A DNA stretch of 12,244 bases, from contig JASLGI010000248.1 of NCBI GenBank assembly GCA_030149685.1, positions 1 to 12,244 of the forward strand. Reading direction: 5' to 3'. Numbering within the stretch: position 1 is the first letter of the stretch; each line of letters begins with the position of its first letter. The notes beneath the pieces were generated by a model, which did no database searches, was not told the DNA's origin, and saw only the letters and a list, made by a program, of their open reading frames with translations. Position numbers and translations under genes: made by a program. Of the stretch, positions 6,725-12,244 are shown piece by piece. The DNA is from Bacillaceae bacterium (GTDB taxonomy: Bacteria; Bacillota; Bacilli; Bacillales_A; Planococcaceae).

Positions 6725-8515
6725 ATGCGCCAATTAACGATTATTCAATTAAGTATGAAGCGGATCGTGCACAATCCGCGTGCGTATTTATTCGGATTTT
6801 TATTTTTACAAAGTATTCGGTGGCTCATCGCCGCACCGATCATTACATTTTTATTTTATCAATCATTACGGGTATCAGGACTATCTAGTGTAACGAATGC
6901 GAACATACAATATTTATTATCGCATCCTGGAGCGCTCGCCTTACTAACCTTACTCATTTTTTTACTCACTTTACTTATCTTTTTTGAGTTCGGGTATTAT
7001 TTTTTACTCGCTTCTAGTGATCGTCACGGAAAAAAGACGACACCACTTGCGATCATTCAACAATTAATGCAAAAAATCCCGAAGTTTTTCACGATGCATA
7101 CGATCGTGTTTACAATTTACTTTTTCTTATTATTGCCACTCGCATCTCTCGGCTTATCGTCTTCATGGACAGATTCATTACGAATTCCGCATTTTATTAC
7201 GGATGAACTGATGACGACGACGAGTGGGAAAGTATTGTTTTTCAGTGTTCTCGCGTTCGTATTACTCATTAACACACGATTTGTCTTTAGTGTTTATTAT
7301 TTCGTCATCGACCCGAACGAAACACTGCGTGGCGCTTTACGAAAAAGTTGGCACCATTCACGTGGGAAAACAATTCGTATTATTACATCACTGGCAGGAA
7401 TCGTATTCACGATGATCGTTCTCGTCATCTCTTTCGGTCTATTTATATTTACTCCGCTTTACATGGGCGAGACGATTTTCGAGAAAAACTTACCGATTCT
7501 CGCTGCGATGAGCCTTACTCTCTTTCAAGGAGTATTATTTATCGCAGGAGCTCTCCTTCAGCCACTCTTAACAGAAGCTGTCACTGTGATGGAAGGAGAA
7601 GAAGGAGCGCGACCAGAAACAATTCAGTTTACGAAAAGAAAATGGGTAAAACACCCGACAGCACTCACGATTCTTTTATTCAGCGGGTTTCTCGGGATGA
7701 GTACGATTCATTATATGACGTTGACAGAGACAGTGTATCAACCTGTAACGAAAATTGTCGCGCATCGCGGATACGCAGCGGTCGCTCTAGAAAATACGAT
7801 CGCAAGTTTAGAAGCTGCCGCAAAAGCAGGCGCTGATTATGTTGAGATGGACATTCAAGAAACGAAAGATGGAAAGTTTGTCGTCTATCACGATGAAACA
7901 CTTCGTCGTCTCGGTGGAACGAATGAAAAAGTGAGTGAATTAACGTTGGAAGAATTAACGAGTCGAACGATTTCAAACGGGACATATACCGAACGTATTC
8001 CATCATTTGAAGAATACATCGATCGAGCGAAAGCATTAGATATTGCCTTACTCGTGGAATGGAAAACGTACACAGGTTCCACGAAGCATCAAGCTGAAAA
8101 ACTCGCGCAATTACTCGAGGAAAAAGAAGTGCTCGGAGAATATATCGTACAGTCGCTCGACTTATCTTTTTTACGCGATTTAGAAGTGGTCGACCCTCGT
8201 ATTCAAACGAGTGATATTTTTGCGATGAATATTGGAGGTGTACCCGACACGCCCGCTACGTACCTCAGTATCGAAGACTTTTCCATTCGTCCATCATTTA
8301 TGAAGCAATTATCTGAAGAAGAGAAGTTGTTGTTCGTTTGGACAGTGAATGAAGAACGTCTCATGCATGAATATATGCAACTCGGTGTACACGGACTCAT
8401 TACGAATCACGTATCGGATGCCGTACGTGTGCGAGACTATTATGAAGAGGATATTCGATTGTTCGATCGAGTTGTTTGGATGGCTCGTCAAACAAAAATC
8501 GCGACAGGATTGTAG
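6725..8515 (+). CDS. Membrane-anchored glycerophosphodiester phosphodiesterase
   Basis: A 596-residue two-part protein. Residues about 1-335 form a membrane domain with around seven hydrophobic segments (near 22-47, 70-95, 124-144, 168-194, 217-245, 257-283, 311-330), matching the integral domain found before some bacterial GDPD enzymes. Residues about 343-570 form the GDPD TIM barrel. Visible features are AHRG (346-349), LENT (355-358), VEMDIQ (373-378) with metal ligands E374 and D376, the catalytic YHDETL (388-393), VEWK (444-447, usually EIK), FVWTVN (537-542) and GLITNH (557-562). The enzyme hydrolyses glycerophosphodiesters to glycerol-3-phosphate and an alcohol. Membrane-bound forms may act on lipid or lipoteichoic-acid-derived substrates. 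LENT instead of the common PENT is a mild change. The ribosome binding site before the ATG at 6725 is weak (AAAGAAAG), which fits coupling to the upstream gene. Confidence 0.94.
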   Translation: MRQLTIIQLSMKRIVHNPRAYLFGFLFLQSIRWLIAAPIITFLFYQSLRVSGLSSVTNANIQYLLSHPGALALLTLLIFLLTLLIFFEFGYYFLLASSDRHGKKTTPLAIIQQLMQKIPKFFTMHTIVFTIYFFLLLPLASLGLSSSWTDSLRIPHFITDELMTTTSGKVLFFSVLAFVLLINTRFVFSVYYFVIDPNETLRGALRKSWHHSRGKTIRIITSLAGIVFTMIVLVISFGLFIFTPLYMGETIFEKNLPILAAMSLTLFQGVLFIAGALLQPLLTEAVTVMEGEEGARPETIQFTKRKWVKHPTALTILLFSGFLGMSTIHYMTLTETVYQPVTKIVAHRGYAAVALENTIASLEAAAKAGADYVEMDIQETKDGKFVVYHDETLRRLGGTNEKVSELTLEELTSRTISNGTYTERIPSFEEYIDRAKALDIALLVEWKTYTGSTKHQAEKLAQLLEEKEVLGEYIVQSLDLSFLRDLEVVDPRIQTSDIFAMNIGGVPDTPATYLSIEDFSIRPSFMKQLSEEEKLLFVWTVNEERLMHEYMQLGVHGLITNHVSDAVRVRDYYEEDIRLFDRVVWMARQTKIATGL

Positions 8516-8545
8516 GAGTTTTTTAGCACTCACCACTATTTTTTT
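8512..8545 (+). terminator. Weak terminator after the glycerophosphodiesterase gene
   Basis: GGAGT (8515-8519) can pair with ACTC plus C (8528-8533) across a bulged A, with partial outer pairing. Seven T's (8539-8545) follow shortly after. The stem is short, so this is tentative, but the position directly after the stop is right. Confidence 0.45.
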
Positions 8546-8555
8546 ATACTTAACG

Positions 8556-8584
8556 TTGACAAAAAGGAAAATGTTCGTTACAGT
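8556..8584 (+). promoter_or_regulatory. Sigma-A promoter of the trp operon
   Basis: A perfect TTGACA (8556-8561) is followed after exactly 17 nt by TACAGT (8579-8584). Transcription would begin near 8591, about 50 nt before T-box Stem I. Copies and inverted copies of GTACGAA surround the -10 region. Confidence 0.85.
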
Positions 8585-8611
8585 ACGAAGTGTACCAGAG
8601 GGTACGAACTT

Positions 8612-8655
8612 GAGATGAGAGTAGAAGAGAAGAGAAATCAGAGATTTGAGAAGAG
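8612..8655 (+). promoter_or_regulatory. TRAP-like (G/U)AG repeat tract in the trp leader
   Basis: Triplets GAG, GAG, TAG, GAG, GAG start at 8612, 8617, 8622, 8627 and 8632, an exact 5-nt period with 2-nt spacers. Three more GAG triplets start at 8641, 8648 and 8653. TRAP, the tryptophan-activated RNA-binding ring, binds about 9-11 (G/U)AG repeats spaced by 2-3 nt. The first five lie upstream of the T-box core. The last three lie in the 5' strand of Stem I, so binding would oppose Stem I folding. The pattern is visible; the function is inference. Purine-rich spacer is the alternative. Confidence 0.5.
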
Positions 8656-8821
8656 TATTCGTCATTATGTTAAAGTGAGAGAGTGTACGGTTGGTGAAAG
8701 TACGCACATAGGACGATGAAATGGACTCAAAGAGAGCTCCTAAACGAATGAGTGAACGAGCCGGGAAGCGCCCGTTAACGCGCATTATAAGCGAAACGAT
8801 AGGTGGCACCGCGCTATAGAT

Positions 8822-8861
8822 GCGCCCTTTTACACATGTTTTATGTGGAAGGGCGCTTTTT
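8822..8861 (+). terminator. T-box leader terminator of the trp operon
   Basis: GCGCCCTT (8822-8829) pairs with AAGGGCGC (8849-8856), with an inner CACAT/ATGTG helix, followed by TTTTT (8857-8861). Its 5' arm can instead pair with the T-box strand (AGG with CCT and GCGC with GCGC), forming the competing antiterminator. Confidence 0.93.
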
Positions 8862-8896
8862 GTCGTTTTCTGATTTCTCGTAAAGGAGAAGAGCAA

Positions 8897-9973
8897 ATGA
8901 AAAAACAATTTTTATACGCTCCGAGTGGGAAGTCGCCATTTATCGGAGAAGGAATTGATGAACGATGGACGAAAGAAGATGGCAAGTGGTTCATGAATAA
9001 TAAACGAACGACAAAGACTGACCGAGAGATGTATGAACGGATGAAACAGAGTGATATGCCTTATATCGTGTTAATTACAGATCCTGTTACACGCCATTTA
9101 CCGAAAGCGTATCCGTTTCCGGATGTCGTTTGTATTCGACCGAAACGTCGCATTCCTCATTTACGAAAAGAGAAAACGGAATTTTCAGAGTCTTTCGTTC
9201 GACGATTGTCGTGGACGAAAGAAGACTTTCGTGTGGCGCAACGCGCAGCGGAGCAAGTCGTTTTATCCGAACGGCTCGTCTATCGTTATGAAGGAGATCC
9301 ACTCGCGCATTTTCGCGCAACATGTACTGAAAAGCAAACGACACAATTTTTTATAGAAGATGAATACCTCACAACATTTGGCGCTACCCCTGAAGTGATA
9401 GCAGAGAAAAAAGGGCGTTGTTTTGAAACGACGGTTTTAGCAGGAACAGCTCCAGTCGAGCGGTTAGAAAAATTGCAAACGACAAAAGAAAAGGAAGAAC
9501 ATGAAATGCTCGTTCAAGCGATCACTCAACGACTTTCAATACCGTTTGAGCAATCTGACCGTTTCATTTTACCGCTGCGCTACGTGCACCATTACGCGAC
9601 AACGCTCCGGTTAAAAACAGATAATTTGTTCCGTTGTTGGTCTGCGGTTTTTCCAGCTGATACATTAGTCGGAACGCCGAGAGAACAAGCAAGTCGCATC
9701 ATCGAACGAACAGAACGAGTATCTCGGCAACTGTTTGGAGGTGCGGTCGGACTTCTTAGTCAAAAAGAGGAACACTTTTCATTAGCTATTCGAATGGCAG
9801 TATGTGCACAAGGACAAGTGATGTATCAATCTGGTGCAGGTATTACAAAAGAATCAAGTGAGAAAGAGGAACGAGAAGAGATGAGAAAAAAACGAGCGCT
9901 CTTTCAACTAGGCGCAAAAAAAGAAGAGACTAGAAGAGAAGAGGAGAATGAACATGTATCATTTATCGATTGA
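8897..9973 (+). CDS. trpE: Anthranilate synthase component I, compact and divergent
   Basis: A 358-residue chorismate-binding enzyme, the aminating subunit that converts chorismate to anthranilate in the first step of tryptophan synthesis. The fold motifs are QVVLSER (120-126), FGATPE (161-166), LAGTAP (181-186), KEKEEHEMLV (197-206), FPADTLVGTPRE (252-263), GGAVGLL (281-287), LAIRMAV (296-302), SGAGI (312-316) and an acidic end motif (ESSEKEEREE, 319-328). TrpE proteins are usually about 460-515 residues; this one lacks most of the N-terminal half. GATPE, LAGTAP and VGTPRE look like isochorismate synthases. However, isochorismate synthases carry a Lys in the K-VVL(S/A)R motif, and here it is Gln, as in TrpE. 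The T-box and downstream trpD/C/F support TrpE. No trpG partner is visible; in many Bacillales it lies with folate genes. The start at 8897 has AAAGGAG 8 nt upstream. The charged tail (340-358) is unusual and overlaps trpD by 20 nt. Confidence 0.82.
   Translation: MKKQFLYAPSGKSPFIGEGIDERWTKEDGKWFMNNKRTTKTDREMYERMKQSDMPYIVLITDPVTRHLPKAYPFPDVVCIRPKRRIPHLRKEKTEFSESFVRRLSWTKEDFRVAQRAAEQVVLSERLVYRYEGDPLAHFRATCTEKQTTQFFIEDEYLTTFGATPEVIAEKKGRCFETTVLAGTAPVERLEKLQTTKEKEEHEMLVQAITQRLSIPFEQSDRFILPLRYVHHYATTLRLKTDNLFRCWSAVFPADTLVGTPREQASRIIERTERVSRQLFGGAVGLLSQKEEHFSLAIRMAVCAQGQVMYQSGAGITKESSEKEEREEMRKKRALFQLGAKKEETRREEENEHVSFID
9926..9946 (+). promoter_or_regulatory. TRAP-like (G/U)AG tract over the trpD ribosome binding site
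   Basis: GAG, TAG, GAG, GAG start at 9926, 9931, 9936 and 9941, again an exact 5-nt period. An AAG lies in phase at 9921 and a last GAG at 9944. The tract ends in GAGGAG (9941-9946), the Shine-Dalgarno of trpD. It shares the 13-mer TAGAAGAGAAGAG (9931-9943) with the leader tract (8622-8634). Binding here would block trpD translation, as TRAP does at some unlinked genes. It also encodes the charged TrpE tail, so a coding explanation remains possible. Confidence 0.4.
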
Positions 9974-10844
9974 AGAACAGATCCAACAATTAAAACGAGC
10001 AACATTTGATGACCTTCCGACATTGCTAGCACCTTTAGAAAAAGAAGCGACAGGTGCTTATTTCGACAATTGCGGAACAGGCGGCGACGGCTTATCGACA
10101 TTCAACATTAGCACAACTGCTGCGTTTGTTCTCGCAGCGGGAGGAGTTCCTATAGCGAAAAATGGAAATGGAGCAATTACGAGCCAGTCGGGAAGTTCTG
10201 ACGTTTTACAAGCGTTAGGTATTCCATGTACACCGGTGCAGCAAGTGCATGACAAAATTAAACAGAACAACCTCGCGTTTTTACACGCACCGAGTGTACA
10301 ACCATTACTCCAGCGAGTTAAAAAGGCACGTACATTGTATGGAGCACCATCCGTCTTTAATATTATCGGTCCGTTAACAAACCCATTTCCATTATATGCG
10401 CAATATGTTGGGATTACGGATAAAAAGTATTTGCTCCCCTATGCAAAACAATTACGCAATCTTGGAAGAAAGCGAGCGATCGTCTTAACGAATGAAACAG
10501 GTATGGACGAAGCAGGACTTGTCGGGGAAAATACATTCATTTTTTATGACGGTGACATTTTTCGTCAAGAAACATTTCATGCATCAGACTACGGATTACG
10601 TCCCGCACCATTAAAAGACGTGTTCGGCCGTGACCCAAAGACGAATGCGGAAATGATCGAACGTGTATTATTAGGAGAAAAAGGAGCCCCTCGTGATATC
10701 GTTTTATTAAATAGCGCGATCGGCTTTCTCGCATATGGCACTGTTTCTTCTATCGCTGATGGGCTATCGCTTGCTCGGTCATGTATCGATTCGAACCGAG
10801 CAATGGAAGTTCTTACACAAGCGAAGGAGGGAGTCGTATGCTAA
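9954..10844 (+). CDS. trpD: Anthranilate phosphoribosyltransferase, short form
   Basis: A 296-residue TrpD, which transfers phosphoribose from PRPP to anthranilate (second step of the pathway). Core motifs are present: the PRPP loop CGTGGDG (40-46), FNIST (50-54), SGSSDVLQALG (79-89), FNIIGPLTNP (135-144) with the conserved Arg at 126, and GMDE (183-186), the metal-binding Asp-Glu. Two things are odd. The PRPP loop starts near residue 40 rather than about 75, so roughly 35 residues of the N-terminal helical region are missing. The usually invariant KHGNR reads KNGNG (69-73). The start at 9954 has GAGGAG 7 nt upstream. A closer ATG at 9948 is only 1 nt from that site. It overlaps trpE by 20 nt and trpC by 7 nt, implying translational coupling. 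The gene is otherwise intact, with all later motifs in frame. Confidence 0.9.
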   Translation: MYHLSIEEQIQQLKRATFDDLPTLLAPLEKEATGAYFDNCGTGGDGLSTFNISTTAAFVLAAGGVPIAKNGNGAITSQSGSSDVLQALGIPCTPVQQVHDKIKQNNLAFLHAPSVQPLLQRVKKARTLYGAPSVFNIIGPLTNPFPLYAQYVGITDKKYLLPYAKQLRNLGRKRAIVLTNETGMDEAGLVGENTFIFYDGDIFRQETFHASDYGLRPAPLKDVFGRDPKTNAEMIERVLLGEKGAPRDIVLLNSAIGFLAYGTVSSIADGLSLARSCIDSNRAMEVLTQAKEGVVC

Positions 10845-11590
10845 CACGTATTCGTCAAACGAAGGAACGCGAAGTAAAGACGATGCCGACGTATCAACCG
10901 ACACCATCGACACATCCGTCATTACGTAGCCAACTTCTTCAATCTAATCAAGTAGAAGTCATTGCTGAAATAAAACGTGCTTCTCCGTCAAGAGGAGTCA
11001 TACGAGAAGAGGTCGATATTGAATCTCTCGCTAAAACATACGAACGAAGCGGCGCTTGCGCAATTTCTGTTTTAACAGATGATACGTACTTTCACGGAAA
11101 TGTTAATGATCTACGACGTGTCGCAAGAGTAACGACTATACCACTCCTTGCGAAAGACTTTATCTTTTCACCGAAACAAGTCGACCGCGCGCGATATTTT
11201 GGCGCACATATCGTATTAGTCATTGCTCGATTCGTCACGATAGAAGAAGCAAAAGCTGTCATTCAACGAGCGAAAGAATTACACATGGACATTTTCATTG
11301 AAGTGCATACAAAAAAAGAGATTGAAAAAATGCACATCTTTGCAAGTGATGCGATATTCGGCGTAAACAATCGAGATTTATCGGATTTCACGGTGAGCTT
11401 TGAACCGACGAATAGATTACATGACATATTACCACGTCCTTATATTAGCGAAAGTGGCTTTTTCACCGAAACAGATGTCCGACAATTATACAAAATGCCG
11501 GATGCGTTATTGATTGGTACAGCGCTAATGCTTCATGAAGACCCTGAACAATTGTTGCAGACGTTTCAGTTACCGAAGGAGGTCCATTAA
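10838..11590 (+). CDS. trpC: Indole-3-glycerol-phosphate synthase
   Basis: A 250-residue TIM-barrel enzyme that converts CdRP to indole-3-glycerol phosphate. Catalytic and binding residues are in place: E44 and K46 in EIKRASPSRG (44-53), K106 in LLAKDF (103-108), E155 in FIEVH (153-157), N177 in GVNNRDL (175-181), and SESG (204-207). ISVLTDDTYF (76-85) is also typical. The Lys-loop residue before K106 is Ala where Arg or Cys is common. The start at 10838 (ATG within GTATGC) has AAGGAGG 7 nt upstream and overlaps the end of trpD by 7 nt. An earlier in-frame ATG at 10781 would extend into trpD without a ribosome site. The next gene begins directly after its stop. The N-terminus is a little short but plausible. 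This is the least unusual enzyme of the operon. Confidence 0.95.
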   Translation: MLTRIRQTKEREVKTMPTYQPTPSTHPSLRSQLLQSNQVEVIAEIKRASPSRGVIREEVDIESLAKTYERSGACAISVLTDDTYFHGNVNDLRRVARVTTIPLLAKDFIFSPKQVDRARYFGAHIVLVIARFVTIEEAKAVIQRAKELHMDIFIEVHTKKEIEKMHIFASDAIFGVNNRDLSDFTVSFEPTNRLHDILPRPYISESGFFTETDVRQLYKMPDALLIGTALMLHEDPEQLLQTFQLPKEVH

Positions 11591-12244
11591 ATGAAAGTGA
11601 AAATGTGTGGCATTCAGACGAAGGAAGAGATTGCTCTTATGAATCGATATACACCTGATTTCATCGGTTTTATCTGTGTACAAGAAAGCCCTCGGTACGT
11701 AACGAAACATGCACTGCGAGAATTACTACCACTCGTACGTCCTGAAATAAAAGTTGTCGGTATTTTTCAAAAATCTTCCGATTATGAAAATAAATATTAC
11801 GACATACCCTTTGATTATGTTCAAGTGTATGACGTCGATGTGAAACCTTCGATTCCGTTCATTCCTGCAGTAAGTGATGTAACAGAAGCTCACTATTTGG
11901 CAGAATACGTATTGCTTGACCGCAGTCACGGACAAGGAAAAGTGACGATTTATGAAAATGTAACGACGACGCAAAAACTCGGAATCGCTGGAGGAGTGAA
12001 TGCAAACAATGTGTCACGCATGATCGAGCGCTACGCACCAGATATGATTGACCTTTCAAGTAGTATTGAAAGAAACGGAAAAAAAGACCCGACGCTCGTA
12101 CGTCGCTTTTTAGAAATTGCACGTCCGATGACATTCGGTGGTGCATACGTGCCAGAAACATTTATCCCCGCATTGCAAGAGTTAGAACGCGGGTTTCAAG
12201 AGATTCAACGAGATGAACAGTTCCGTCAATTGTTTTTACATGAA
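11591..12244 (+). CDS. trpF: Phosphoribosylanthranilate isomerase fused to tryptophan synthase beta (partial)
   Basis: The reading frame is open through the end of the window (218 codons, no stop). Residues 1-178 are a compact TrpF: KMCG (4-7) with the catalytic Cys at 6, SPRYV (33-37) with the substrate-binding Arg, VVGIF (55-59), IAGGVNANNV (132-141) and LSSSIE (155-160). Without a stop or spacer, residues about 179-218 read as the N-terminus of TrpB: FGGAYVPET (182-190), then IPALQELERGF and FRQLF. TrpB proteins start with a similar FGGxYVPE. So this gene seems to encode a TrpF-TrpB bifunctional protein, isomerase plus PLP-dependent beta subunit. The TrpF part is short (about 178 versus about 200-210 aa). 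It lacks the GGTGxxFDW motif carrying the usual acid Asp; GQGKVTIYEN (114-123) stands there. AAGGAGG (11576-11582) lies 8 nt before the ATG, directly after trpC. Confidence 0.88.
   Translation, partial: MKVKMCGIQTKEEIALMNRYTPDFIGFICVQESPRYVTKHALRELLPLVRPEIKVVGIFQKSSDYENKYYDIPFDYVQVYDVDVKPSIPFIPAVSDVTEAHYLAEYVLLDRSHGQGKVTIYENVTTTQKLGIAGGVNANNVSRMIERYAPDMIDLSSSIERNGKKDPTLVRRFLEIARPMTFGGAYVPETFIPALQELERGFQEIQRDEQFRQLFLHE

Larger units (their letters stand above)
8591..8861 (+). promoter_or_regulatory. T-box leader (tRNA-Trp) of the trp operon
   Basis: A T-box element senses uncharged tRNA and, when it is bound, prevents a leader terminator from forming. Stem I runs from 8641 to about 8739. It includes outer pairs GAG/CTC, TTTGAG (8645-8650) with CTCAAA (8726-8731), the AGTA/GAA specifier-loop motif (8654-8657 and 8718-8720), and CGTC/GACG. 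The distal AGAGAG (8678-8683) and GGTTGGTGAAA (8689-8699) match the conserved AG bulge and apical loop. The specifier codon is TGG (8722-8724) in GAAATGGAC, which is tryptophan. A Stem IIA/B-like pseudoknot uses CGGG/CCCG (8762-8765, 8771-8774) and GCG/CGC. The T-box sequence TAGGTGGCACCGCG is at 8800-8813. Its TGGC (8804-8807) would pair with an acceptor end GCCA, consistent with a G discriminator base as in tRNA-Trp. The terminator follows. These matches fit trpE downstream. Confidence 0.95.

Noticed and set aside
7348..7836. Open frame of 162 codons on the plus strand inside the glycerophosphodiesterase gene
   Set aside because: It is out of frame with a clearly conserved enzyme, and its composition (Arg/Ser-rich) is typical of shadow frames.
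8309..8908. Open frame of 199 codons on the minus strand
   Set aside because: It lies antisense to the conserved GDPD C-terminus, the trp promoter, the whole T-box leader and the trpE start, and has no convincing protein features.
8897..9973. Calling this gene an isochorismate synthase (menF/dhbC)
   Set aside because: Motifs are partly similar, but the diagnostic Lys is Gln. The gene heads a trp operon under a tryptophan T-box, and no menaquinone or siderophore genes are nearby.
12128..12244. A separate trpB gene starting at the ATG at 12128
   Set aside because: There is no stop codon for trpF before it and no Shine-Dalgarno sequence in front, so a fusion is the simpler reading.

Overview
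The window reads as the chromosome of a low-GC Gram-positive bacterium of the order Bacillales. The evidence is A/T-rich codons, strong AGGAGG-type ribosome binding sites, sigma-A promoters, hairpin-plus-U-tract terminators, a CspA/CspD-type cold-shock protein, a YkpA/YbiT-type ABC-F ATPase, an LCP cell-wall enzyme and a T-box leader. The cold-shock protein looks closest to Staphylococcaceae/Planococcaceae types, but I cannot fix the genus. There are no rRNA or tRNA genes, no CRISPR array and no recognisable transposase.

Layout. (1) 23-223: a cold-shock protein gene with a strong terminator. (2) 224-2003: a small island with two divergent genes of unknown function, a lipoprotein (minus) and a 188-residue coiled-coil protein (plus). 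Overlapping divergent promoters lie between them. Diverged inverted copies of a roughly 34-nt hairpin repeat plus a hairpin terminator flank the pair. (3) 2097-3701 (minus): an ABC-F ATPase. (4) 3802-6149: an operon of an LCP-family wall-polymer transferase and an AI-2E-family membrane protein, with a near-consensus promoter and a terminator. (5) 6254-8515: a small two-TM protein and a membrane-anchored glycerophosphodiester phosphodiesterase. (6) 8556-12244 (cut by the window end): a tryptophan biosynthesis operon, trpE-trpD-trpC-trpF::trpB. It starts with a clear promoter and a T-box leader whose specifier codon (TGG) and acceptor-pairing sequence (TGGC) both fit tRNA-Trp.

The trp operon is the most interesting part. 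Its enzymes are compact and divergent: TrpE is about 358 aa with an isochorismate-synthase-like layout, and TrpD lacks much of its N-terminal helical region. TrpF runs without a stop into the start of TrpB, so the two are fused. The leader upstream of T-box Stem I carries (G/U)AG triplets at an exact 5-nt period, running into the 5' strand of Stem I. That is the pattern bound by TRAP, the tryptophan-activated RNA-binding protein. A second such tract, sharing the 13-mer TAGAAGAGAAGAG, covers the trpD Shine-Dalgarno sequence. If real, one operon would read both uncharged tRNA-Trp (T-box) and free tryptophan (TRAP-like), and would add translational control of trpD. This is an inference from sequence pattern only.

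The stretch of more than 300 bases without a gene, 8516-8896, is filled by a weak terminator, the trp promoter and the T-box leader. The 294-base gap 224-517 is a series of hairpins.
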